Below, one piece after another: positions 1-5,850 of a stretch of 5,885 bases of DNA (position 1 is the first letter of the stretch; the number at the start of each line of letters is the position of its first letter). A program made the translations under genes and the position numbers. The stretch covers positions 1-5,885 of the forward strand of contig PMNN01000197.1 of the NCBI GenBank assembly GCA_003161815.1. The letters are read 5' to 3'. This stretch comes from Methanobacterium sp. (lineage in GTDB: Archaea > Methanobacteriota > Methanobacteria > Methanobacteriales > Methanobacteriaceae). The notes beneath the pieces were generated by a model. It was not told where the DNA came from and did no database searches. It saw only the letters and a list, made by a program, of their open reading frames with translations.

Positions 1-132
1 CTCATCATCTTGAAATCTTAAACCCCTATATTCCAGAAGATCTTTTAGTTTCTGAACGTCAGAAAATTGGTAATCATATTTAGATTTGTTAACAAAATTT
101 TTTATATAATGGTATCCTTCAGATAAAATCAA
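1..132 (-). repeat. C-terminal module, copy C (cut by window edge)
   Basis: Residues 397-440 and beyond. IKNFVNK followed by YDYQFSDVQKLKDLLEYRGL and RFQDDE matches copy A closely in protein and also in DNA: bases 28-83 and 502-557 agree at about 43 of 56 positions, offset by 474 bases, an exact multiple of three. This points to a fairly recent internal duplication. Confidence 0.7.
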
Positions 133-1320
133 GGAATCCCATTTTTTCTTCAAGTCATTCTTAACGAATTTAACTAAAATAGTGGGAGACTTTTTTGAGG
201 AATATATGTCATGTTGCAGCAATTTTTTTTCAAAATCCTGCACCTCTTTTTGACTGCGAGTTCGTTGTATTTCTTTCTCCAGATTATTGGATTGTATTTT
301 ATGTTCCTGAAGTAGTTTTTTTAGGTTCTCTAGGTTTTGAGGGTTTTCATAGGGGTAGTTTTTAATGTAATTTTCAATAAATTGTTTCATTGTTGACGGT
401 CGGTTTTCAATCAATTTATTTTTGAATTTCAGATAATCTTGTTTCTTTATTTCATCCTGTATAAGCCATAGTATTTCTTCATTCTGAAAGGTTATTCCTT
501 TATACTTTAAAAGTTTTTTTAGTTTCTGTAAGTCAGAGAGCTGGTAATCATAATCAGTCTTCTGTGCATAGGTTTTCATATCATAGCGGTACTTATAAAT
601 GAAATTTTCAACAAGATGATAATAACCATCTTTCACGAGCTGGTCACGACGGATTTCAAAATCTTTATTGGTAACGGCTGTTTTTAAGGTTTTAGTCTGG
701 TTTTCTGGAGTTTTTTCTTCAAGGTTTACAGGGTTACTTATTTTTACTTCTTGTGGAGGATCTTTTTCGTCTTGAATTTCATTTAATGATGCTTTTTTAG
801 ATATCTCTAACACCTTCAAATCTTGGATAAGGTTGATTTTTAAAATTGCATCCTCTTTAACCGCGACATCATTGCTATTTAAATCTTTTATAAAAGGTTT
901 GATGGATATTCTCCCCAGAGCCGTAATTGCTTCTTCTTTCACTTCTTCATCAGGATCTTGTAGTGTTTGCGTCAGTGGTTCAATAGCTTCTGTGGAGCCG
1001 ATTTTTCCAAGGGCTTGGGCGGCTCTCCATCTTATTGTGCTGTATGGGCTGTTCAAAGCATTTATAAGTGCTAGTGTTGCTTGAGGGTCTTTTATTTTCC
1101 CGAGAGCTGCAATTGCGTCTTCTTTTAATTCTTTATCGGGGTCCTGCAGGATTTCGATGAGAGGTCCAACACCTTCTTTGGATCCCAATTTGCCCAGGGC
1201 AAGCACTGATTTCTGACGGATTAGCTTATCATCATCCTGTAGTGCAAGGATTAAACCATTTACATCTCTTTTTTCTTCCATCTTTTCAATTCTTGTTTTC
1301 AGAAGATCGAATACCCTCAT
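1..1320 (-). CDS. HEAT-repeat protein with repeated C-terminal helical module, partial (C-terminus beyond window)
   Basis: The frame is open for 440 codons from an ATG at 1318-1320 down to the window edge with no stop, so the C-terminus is missing. Residues 19-165 hold five HEAT repeats of the PBS-lyase type (pattern PLI..L.DPD..VK..AI.ALG.I), the first three spaced by 31 residues and the last two by about 27. Residues 166-225 are a charged, probably flexible linker. From residue 228 on, at least three copies of a helical module occur (core L..LK.LL..KGI.F...EI). No signal peptide or membrane segment is visible, so it should be cytoplasmic. The start is supported by GGAGTG seven bases upstream. 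HEAT repeats of this type usually bind proteins; I see no catalytic motif and do not recognise the C-terminal module, so the function is unknown. It is followed on the far side by unseen sequence, and its upstream neighbour on the same strand is the U32 gene, 231 bp away. Confidence 0.9.
   Translation of the reverse strand, partial: MRVFDLLKTRIEKMEEKRDVNGLILALQDDDKLIRQKSVLALGKLGSKEGVGPLIEILQDPDKELKEDAIAALGKIKDPQATLALINALNSPYSTIRWRAAQALGKIGSTEAIEPLTQTLQDPDEEVKEEAITALGRISIKPFIKDLNSNDVAVKEDAILKINLIQDLKVLEISKKASLNEIQDEKDPPQEVKISNPVNLEEKTPENQTKTLKTAVTNKDFEIRRDQLVKDGYYHLVENFIYKYRYDMKTYAQKTDYDYQLSDLQKLKKLLKYKGITFQNEEILWLIQDEIKKQDYLKFKNKLIENRPSTMKQFIENYIKNYPYENPQNLENLKKLLQEHKIQSNNLEKEIQRTRSQKEVQDFEKKLLQHDIYSSKKSPTILVKFVKNDLKKKWDSLILSEGYHYIKNFVNKSKYDYQFSDVQKLKDLLEYRGLRFQDDE
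217..408 (-). repeat. C-terminal module, copy B (diverged)
   Basis: Residues 305-368 of the HEAT protein. The copy keeps FIENYIK, then LENLKKLLQEHKI, then LEKEI and an end DFEKKLL that lines up with FKNKLI of copy A. It lacks the ten-residue insertion of copy A and the KGI.F glycine, so it is the most diverged of the three. Confidence 0.55.
412..639 (-). repeat. C-terminal module, copy A
   Basis: Residues 228-303 of the HEAT protein. It aligns with copies B and C through a leading aromatic helix (VENFIYK), the core LQKLKKLLKYKGITF, an EEI..LI..E segment, and an end of the form F.NKL. Compared with copies B and C it carries about ten extra residues (around 246-256) between the first helix and the core. 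The module is not one I recognise. Confidence 0.7.
826..1266 (-). repeat. Five tandem HEAT (PBS-lyase-like) repeats, coding
   Basis: Residues 19-49, 50-80, 81-111, 112-138 and 139-165 of the HEAT protein each show a helix-turn-helix unit. The second helix carries the ALGKI/ALGRI signature in repeats 1-4, and repeat 5 is degenerate (ending KINLI). Unit length drops from 31 to 27 residues in the last two, with the inter-repeat loop shortened. Together they should form a short superhelical binding surface. Confidence 0.85.
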
Positions 1321-1325
1321 CTTAG

Positions 1326-1331
1326 CACTCC
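1326..1331 (-). promoter_or_regulatory. Ribosome binding site of the HEAT gene
   Basis: Read on the minus strand this is GGAGTG; the GGAG core is followed by seven bases before the ATG at 1318-1320. It matches the archaeal anti-Shine-Dalgarno pattern (GGAGGTG) with one base missing and decides the start codon. Confidence 0.7.
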
Positions 1332-1368
1332 ACATTAATTTTAGGTAAAGATTTATCCATGGTAGTTT

Positions 1369-1413
1369 TCAATTATTGATTTTTAAACTTATACTACCTA
1401 TTAAACTTTTCAT
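1369..1413 (-). CDS. Possible 14-residue leader peptide upstream of the HEAT gene
   Basis: The minus strand reads MKSLIGSISLKINN and ends in TGA. GGAG at 1419-1422 sits five bases before the ATG, a better-placed ribosome binding site than that of the U32 gene. It lies 48 bases before the HEAT start. It could be a leader peptide whose translation affects the downstream gene, or a chance ORF. The amino acid content does not show a run of one residue as in classical attenuators. No family can be assigned at this length. Confidence 0.2.
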   Translation of the reverse strand: MKSLIGSISLKINN

Positions 1414-1465
1414 AAATTCTCCAAATTACTTAATAGTATTACGGCCAGTAGTATTTGTAATGAAT

Positions 1466-1545
1466 AAAAAATTAGCTTTAATTAAATTAAATTTATTATT
1501 TAAATAATTATTTTACTACTTTTAATAAAATTCAGATAGATAAAA
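1466..1545 (-). terminator. Possible U-rich termination zone after the U32 gene
   Basis: Archaeal RNA polymerase can stop at U-rich tracts without a hairpin. On the minus strand, downstream of the U32 stop, the RNA would carry U4 at 1542-1545, U4 at 1527-1530 and U6 at 1466-1471. I found no convincing GC stem. The assignment rests only on tract composition. Confidence 0.25.
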
Positions 1546-1551
1546 CTACTG

Positions 1552-4194
1552 CTACACATCTTCATTAAGACCCCTTATAAAGTTACCTGTAGTTATACCA
1601 CCATTAGACCTTTTTTTAATCTTATATTTAAGTTTATTTAACATATGTTCCGTTTTTCCATAATTTTTTTCCGTATATTCCAGACCCTGCTTATAGAAAG
1701 CTACCATATCCTGGGCGTAATCTCCTGTTTTACCACGAGCATCTATCATCAGATATTGTAATCCCATTTGATGTAAATCTGGGAGATAATCAATTAAACA
1801 CAATTCCACCGAGTTTAAAATGTGGGTTCTGCATTCATCATCAATCATAATGGGGAAAACTCGCTTCTTCATGTCTCTAATTCCCCAATATTCTGTTTGC
1901 ACATTATGCTTTTTTTCGGGTAAAATAGATAGAAGACAGTCTTCGGATATTATAGATTCCATATTTCCTTGCACAGTGAATTCAAAAGAAGTTTTTATTC
2001 CATTATTCCTTGCGTTTCTAATGATTGATGCTGCGTCATATTTCGAGAGTTCATTTGAAATAGCGATACTATGGAAAGTACTGGAAAGCTCACGTATCGT
2101 GTGATTATTCCACACATTAACTCCCATTGAACTATAAAGTTTTATGTTAGGATTCAAATTAAATATGGACCAACCCATCCCATAACTACCCACCATAATC
2201 TCATTAATACCCTCTTTAACGATACGGTCTATCATAGGACTTATACTCTTGAAATATCTAGGGCTGCTGATAGATGGCCATTTCCACACTAAATTAGCTT
2301 CTTTGATCATGCAAAGATCTTGGGCTTTAAGCAAGAGTTCATGAATCTTTTCTTGATAAATAACATTATCCATCGGATTGCAGGGTAATTCTCGAACATT
2401 TTGTTGCCATAAAAATGGTTCAAAATAAATATGACGGCAACCACCATTAAGTGCACCTTTTATAGTTGCTAAATTACTGGTGTAAATACCAATGCTAGTA
2501 TGAGCTTCAATTGAATTATCTAAAGATTTATTTGACTTTTTACTCTGTGATTTTAAGTCTACTTTTATCCGGTGCAGACGCCTCTCCGTAGATTTAACAT
2601 CATTTATTTTAGGTTTATAATCATTTAGAAGTTTAATTTCAGCTTTTTCTATAAAGTCACGTCTAATACTATTTAATTTACTTAATGGAGTGAATAAATT
2701 ACCAGGATAATTTATCTCCATTCTTCTAATATAGAAAGGAGTACCGCCTGTTTTTTTAACCTGATTTATGATTTGTTCTTCACTTAAAGGATTTTTAACG
2801 GCAAATTCCATTTTAAAATCTGTTTTAAAATCAATTTCATGTTTATTTCCATTAAAACCCCAAAATACTCCGTTCAATGTTAGCTTATTTTCTTTATCCC
2901 ATTTCATATGCAGATCTAAAGGAATAGAAGGCTTCTCTTTATAATTTATTATTCTTTGAGCAGTTTTAATTAGAGAAGCATCTCGGGTAACATAAACTTT
3001 AGAGCCAATAGAAACCAATTTTTTAGTATTTAAAATTATTTTGGCACGATTTTTACCAGAGTATTTAGGTGCCTTTTCTACAATTATTCCATATTTTGCT
3101 TTATTGGGAAGGATAAAAACGATTCCATCTCCCTTTTCTAATTTAAAAGGAATTTTTAAATTAATTAAAGCGGATTTAGTTTTATAGTCATAGTCCGAAA
3201 CCACTCCTAGAAAAAGCCCTCTATTTCCCGGAGCGTCTCTACCCATTACTAAATCTTTATTGGTTTCTAATAAATAACCTCTAGTAAAATCACGATTAAA
3301 CGCTAATTTAAGCTTATAAACATCTTTATCATGAGGTGTCCATGATTCTTGAACTATGGAATTCAATGCTTTCCGGTAGACGCTAACCACAATCGCTACG
3401 TATTCCGGTGACCTCATCCTACCCTCTATTTTAATAGAGTCAACCAGATTGAAAATTCCCTCTAAATTATTATATAATGACAGATCACGAGTTGAAAGAA
3501 TATAATTTTCTTCAAGGGGCATGATATTTTGATCAAGGATTCTACCATACTTATCTCGGTCTCCTTTCAATAATTTATAAGATTTTCGGCAAGGCTGAGC
3601 ACATCGACCTCGATTACCGCTTCGACCTCCGATAAATGATGAAAGTAGGCATTGGCCCGAATAACAGTAACATAAAGCACCATGAGCGAATATTTCCAGT
3701 TCTATCCCATTTTTCTTCAGGAAAGATGTTATTTCCTTTATCTCCGGTAATTTCATCTCCCGGCTCAGTACTACTCGTTTAAAACCAAAATTCTCAGCCC
3801 ACTTAACCTCTTCCAAACTATGTGTGGTCATTTGAGTAGAAGCATGCATATCCAGATGGGGCACCAGCTCTTGGCATAGGGAGGCTACCCCTACATCTTG
3901 AAGGATCACGGCATCAATGCCTATCTCATAAAGCCATAATAAATATTCTGCAACTTTTTCCAATTCAAAATCCTTAATCAGAGTGTTAACCGTTACATAA
4001 ACTTTTGAACCATGTAAATGTGAATAATCTACGGCTTCTTCCATTTCGATTCCGTTGAAGTTTTCCGCATAATGTCGCGCGCTAAAACTCTGCCCAGCTA
4101 AGTAAACTGCATCTGCGCCTGCAATAACTGCGGCTTTTAAAGAATCCATCGAACCAGCTGGTGCTAGAAGTTCAGGTGCAGATTTAAATGTCAT
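1552..4194 (-). CDS. U32-family protein with DUF3656-like region (RlhA-like architecture)
   Basis: The 880-residue protein has three parts. Residues 6-205 form the U32 barrel start (PELLAPAGS) and hold the U32 signature E-x-F-x2-G-A-L-C-x4-S-G-x-C at 167-182 and GRCAQPCR at 197-203; C175, C182, C198 and C202 are the usual family cysteines. VDSIKIEGRMRSPEYVA (251-267) and FTRGYL with GNRG (303-326) follow. Residues about 422-518 resemble DUF3656. Residues about 565-850 are a second U32-like half, and the tail TTGNFIRG (868-875) fits the family end motif. Despite the name, studied members (RlhA, TrhP, UbiU/UbiV) act in hydroxylation of 23S rRNA, tRNA or ubiquinone precursors, several with an Fe-S cluster on such cysteines. 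The architecture is nearest RlhA, so an RNA modification role is likely but the substrate is inferred. The ATG start has only a weak GGA ahead of it. Extra C177 and loss of cysteines in the second half are noted. Confidence 0.93.
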   Translation of the reverse strand: MTFKSAPELLAPAGSMDSLKAAVIAGADAVYLAGQSFSARHYAENFNGIEMEEAVDYSHLHGSKVYVTVNTLIKDFELEKVAEYLLWLYEIGIDAVILQDVGVASLCQELVPHLDMHASTQMTTHSLEEVKWAENFGFKRVVLSREMKLPEIKEITSFLKKNGIELEIFAHGALCYCYSGQCLLSSFIGGRSGNRGRCAQPCRKSYKLLKGDRDKYGRILDQNIMPLEENYILSTRDLSLYNNLEGIFNLVDSIKIEGRMRSPEYVAIVVSVYRKALNSIVQESWTPHDKDVYKLKLAFNRDFTRGYLLETNKDLVMGRDAPGNRGLFLGVVSDYDYKTKSALINLKIPFKLEKGDGIVFILPNKAKYGIIVEKAPKYSGKNRAKIILNTKKLVSIGSKVYVTRDASLIKTAQRIINYKEKPSIPLDLHMKWDKENKLTLNGVFWGFNGNKHEIDFKTDFKMEFAVKNPLSEEQIINQVKKTGGTPFYIRRMEINYPGNLFTPLSKLNSIRRDFIEKAEIKLLNDYKPKINDVKSTERRLHRIKVDLKSQSKKSNKSLDNSIEAHTSIGIYTSNLATIKGALNGGCRHIYFEPFLWQQNVRELPCNPMDNVIYQEKIHELLLKAQDLCMIKEANLVWKWPSISSPRYFKSISPMIDRIVKEGINEIMVGSYGMGWSIFNLNPNIKLYSSMGVNVWNNHTIRELSSTFHSIAISNELSKYDAASIIRNARNNGIKTSFEFTVQGNMESIISEDCLLSILPEKKHNVQTEYWGIRDMKKRVFPIMIDDECRTHILNSVELCLIDYLPDLHQMGLQYLMIDARGKTGDYAQDMVAFYKQGLEYTEKNYGKTEHMLNKLKYKIKKRSNGGITTGNFIRGLNEDV

Positions 4195-4335
4195 TATTTA
4201 ATTTCCATAAAATTTAATATTAAAAAAAATAGATCAAATAAAAATAAATATTATCATTTACTTAATACTAAGATTTCAAATAATTTTTTTTTAGCTGATT
4301 TTTTTTGATTAAAAGTAAAAATATTTGAGTAAATT
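4195..4335 (-). promoter_or_regulatory. Spacer and probable promoter of the U32 gene
   Basis: The 141 bases between two minus-strand genes are almost entirely A and T. On the plus strand there are T9 at 4284-4292 and T8 at 4299-4306, which read as A tracts in the direction of the genes, and A8 at 4222-4229, which reads as U8. Several TATA-like strings exist (for example around 4215-4224 and 4242-4256), but none stands out. The ribosome binding site is weak (GGA at 4204-4206). The region probably carries the U32 promoter; no gene is visible in it. Confidence 0.35.
4311..4321 (-). terminator. Possible U-rich terminator of the response regulator
   Basis: Fifteen bases after the response regulator stop, the minus-strand RNA would read UUUUUACUUUU. 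This fits a hairpin-free archaeal terminator. The U8 stretch at 4222-4229 could be a second stop signal. Confidence 0.3.
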
Positions 4336-4740
4336 TTAATCTAAATTCTCAATAGCTTTTTGATCGATAGAACGTCTGATGGATTTAAGTAATAATTTAC
4401 AGTCTACTTCTCCTTTAATCAGATATTCCTCCGCACCTTTCCCCACAGCAGTTACTGCAAATATCTCATCTTCCAAACCAGTAAGCACGATTATAGGTAT
4501 ATCTGGTGCGTTATAACTCATAATATTGAATGTATCGATTCCCTCACTATCAGGAAGACATAAATCAAGAAGAATAACATCAAAATCTTTTGTAAGAATA
4601 TATTTTAACCCTTCATCTAATCGCACGACATGAATTATATCAAAATTAATATCTTCAACATCTTTAAGCATTTCCTCTATTAGACGAGCATCTCCAGGAT
4701 TATCCTCTACAATAAGTATTTTAATTGATGAATTAATCAA
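4336..4740 (-). CDS. Stand-alone response regulator receiver domain
   Basis: The 134-residue protein is a single receiver (REC) domain with no output domain. IKILIVEDNPGDARLIEEML opens it with the acidic pair E12-D13; D59 in VILLDL is the predicted phosphorylated aspartate, T87 in IVLTG the switch threonine, and K109 in YLIKG the conserved lysine. The NPGDARL loop is typical of receiver-only proteins of methanogens and Rcp1-like regulators. It should accept a phosphate from a histidine kinase and pass the signal through protein contact in the cytoplasm. No kinase lies in the window, so it is an orphan here. The start is TTG: an in-frame TAA lies two codons upstream, no ATG lies between it and the conserved IKILIVED, and GAGATG precedes it at a suitable distance. 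It is followed 141 bp later by the U32 gene on the same strand, probably as a separate transcript. Confidence 0.93.
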   Translation of the reverse strand: MINSSIKILIVEDNPGDARLIEEMLKDVEDINFDIIHVVRLDEGLKYILTKDFDVILLDLCLPDSEGIDTFNIMSYNAPDIPIIVLTGLEDEIFAVTAVGKGAEEYLIKGEVDCKLLLKSIRRSIDQKAIENLD

Positions 4741-4746
4741 ATTTTA

Positions 4747-4752
4747 CATCTC
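4747..4752 (-). promoter_or_regulatory. Ribosome binding site supporting the TTG start of the response regulator
   Basis: The minus strand reads GAGATG, one mismatch from GAGGTG, with six bases before the TTG at 4738-4740. Because an in-frame stop lies just upstream, this site and the TTG together fix the start. Confidence 0.5.
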
Positions 4753-4826
4753 TTAGTTTTTTACCATTTATAAGTAAACGAGTTAATATAATACTTATAC
4801 AAATTACTAATTATTAGTTATTTGAG

Positions 4827-4834
4827 TATTTAAA
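4827..4834 (-). promoter_or_regulatory. Candidate TATA box of the response regulator
   Basis: The minus strand reads TTTAAATA, an exact fit to the archaeal TATA consensus TTTAWATA, about 87 bases before the TTG start. A nearer TATA-like string at 4766-4773 would start the transcript at or inside the ribosome binding site and is less likely. Confidence 0.4.
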
Positions 4835-4936
4835 TCTGTTGAAATTTTTTTTAATTGAAATCATAGTTCATTCGAATAGTTTTCAAATAAAAAAAATCTT
4901 TTTTTATAATAATCATAAAATTTGTTCGTCTAATTT

Positions 4937-4944
4937 TTATTATA
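4937..4944 (+). promoter_or_regulatory. Candidate TATA box of the lipid prenyltransferase gene
   Basis: TTATTATA lies 70 bases before the ATG. It predicts a transcript start near 4965-4970, which leaves the ribosome binding site at 5002-5008 intact. Other AT strings nearby are possible. Confidence 0.35.
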
Positions 4945-5001
4945 TGATAATAAGAAAATGAATAATACAACAGAGATAATTACAAATAAAAATTTGTCTA
5001 C

Positions 5002-5008
5002 AGGAAGT
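5002..5008 (+). promoter_or_regulatory. Ribosome binding site of the lipid prenyltransferase gene
   Basis: AGGAAGT with five bases before the ATG at 5014-5016. It resembles AGGAGGT with one mismatch and selects this ATG over the out-of-frame ATG at 5018. Confidence 0.6.
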
Positions 5009-5013
5009 AACTC

Positions 5014-5850
5014 ATGAATGCTTATTTAGAGATAATAAGACCTGGAAATGCTATAATGGCTGTAATAGCAGTTTTATTAATAGCAATTATCAGTGGAATC
5101 TTCACTTTCAATGTACTTCTAGGTTGTATAGTAGTTTTTATCATAACCGGAGCAGGTAATTCTATAAACGATTATTTCGACTATAAAATTGATGCTATTA
5201 ACAAACCAGAGAGACCCATACCTTCAGGTAGGATATCTTTAAAGAAAGCGGGTATTTACTCCCTAATATTACTTTCTACAGGAACAATTTTAGCTTTTAT
5301 CATTGGGTTTATTCCCGGAATTATAGCACTTGTAACTTCCCTTTTAATGTTTTACTATGCATACCGTCTTAAAAAGAAATTTTTAATTGGAAATTTAGTG
5401 ATCTCATTTTTAACTGGATTAACCTTTGTTTTTGGTGGGGTTATTGTTGGCGAAATATTAACTTCAATTTTTTTAGGATTCTATCCATTTCTTACAACAC
5501 TCGCTAGGGAGATCGTGAAGGATATGGAAGATGTTGAAGGGGATAGAATTGAAGGGGCTACTACTTTACCAATTATAAGTGGCATGAGAATATCATCCAT
5601 TATTGCCGCAAGTTTCTTAATATTTGCTAGTTTAAGTAGCCCCGTACTTTATTATTTTGGAATTTTAAGTGTATTTTATCTTCCATTGCTTATTATAGCT
5701 GTCCTAATTTTCCTTTATAATGCGTTATCCATCCTCAATGATCAATCAATAGAAAATTCTAGAAAAGTATCAAATAGGCTTAAAATAGGGATGATAATAA
5801 TCCTCCTCGCTTACGGGTTAGGTTCACCCTTTTTAGCGTCTTTAATTTAG
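5014..5850 (+). CDS. Digeranylgeranylglyceryl phosphate synthase (UbiA-family prenyltransferase)
   Basis: The 278-residue protein is an integral membrane UbiA-superfamily enzyme. It carries both prenyl-diphosphate/Mg2+ motifs: N52-D53-x2-D56-x3-D60 in NSINDYFDYKID, followed by N63-K-P-E-R-P, and D170-x2-D173-x3-D177 in REIVKDMEDVEGD. About nine hydrophobic segments are visible (roughly 13-30, 33-50, 81-99, 101-118, 123-143, 145-163, 193-213, 216-238, 256-275). The opening YLEIIRPGN and the length are typical of the archaeal enzyme (EC 2.5.1.42), which transfers a geranylgeranyl group to geranylgeranylglyceryl phosphate, the second ether bond in archaeal membrane lipid synthesis. Other UbiA enzymes (menaquinone, ubiquinone or heme prenyltransferases) are less likely given the archaeal setting and the motif context, but sequence alone cannot exclude another acceptor. 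The gene stands alone on the plus strand, divergent from the response regulator; what follows lies beyond the window. It ends in TAG. Confidence 0.93.
   Translation: MNAYLEIIRPGNAIMAVIAVLLIAIISGIFTFNVLLGCIVVFIITGAGNSINDYFDYKIDAINKPERPIPSGRISLKKAGIYSLILLSTGTILAFIIGFIPGIIALVTSLLMFYYAYRLKKKFLIGNLVISFLTGLTFVFGGVIVGEILTSIFLGFYPFLTTLAREIVKDMEDVEGDRIEGATTLPIISGMRISSIIAASFLIFASLSSPVLYYFGILSVFYLPLLIIAVLIFLYNALSILNDQSIENSRKVSNRLKIGMIIILLAYGLGSPFLASLI

Larger units (their letters stand above)
1321..1551 (-). promoter_or_regulatory. Leader and promoter region of the HEAT gene
   Basis: These 231 bases between the U32 stop and the HEAT start are very AT-rich. On the minus strand TTTAAATA at 1497-1504 fits the archaeal TATA box; a transcript starting about 25 bases further on would have a leader of roughly 155 bases. 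A weaker alternative, TTTAAAAA at 1380-1387, would give a leader near 30 bases. The leader contains a 14-codon ORF with a ribosome binding site and short complementary segments (GGTAGTAT at 1391-1398 against ATACTAC at 1448-1454 and ACTACC at 1361-1366). In such AT-rich DNA the TATA calls are uncertain. Confidence 0.35.
4741..5013. promoter_or_regulatory. Divergent promoter region between response regulator and lipid prenyltransferase
   Basis: These 273 very AT-rich bases separate two divergent genes and must hold both promoters. For the minus strand, TTTAAATA at 4827-4834 is a consensus archaeal TATA box and predicts a leader of about 60 bases before the TTG. For the plus strand, TTATTATA at 4937-4944 predicts a leader of about 45 bases before the ATG at 5014. 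Between them lie T8 at 4845-4852, the palindrome ATTCGAAT at 4870-4877 and an A8-T-C-T7 block at 4889-4905. No gene or RNA is recognised inside. Confidence 0.55.

Noticed and set aside
833..1084. 83-codon open frame on the plus strand
   Set aside because: It lies wholly opposite the HEAT repeats, has no ribosome binding site, and its low-complexity serine- and alanine-rich translation mirrors the repeats of the real gene.
1515..1550. ACTACT repeats beside A and T tracts just after the U32 stop, first read as a hairpin terminator
   Set aside because: On checking, the two arms are direct copies, not reverse complements, so they cannot form a stem.
1820..2104. 94-codon open frame on the plus strand
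   Set aside because: It lies opposite the conserved second half of the U32 gene and shows no recognisable domain or ribosome binding site.
1552..4194. Reading the U32 protein as a collagenase-type protease
   Set aside because: The peptidase label is historical; no protease catalytic motif is visible, and the cysteine pattern and studied relatives favour an Fe-S hydroxylation role.
4194..4208. Four-codon ORF (MEIK) whose stop overlaps the U32 start as TAATG
   Set aside because: Too short to judge, and it has no ribosome binding site; the GGA within it is more likely the weak ribosome binding site of the U32 gene.
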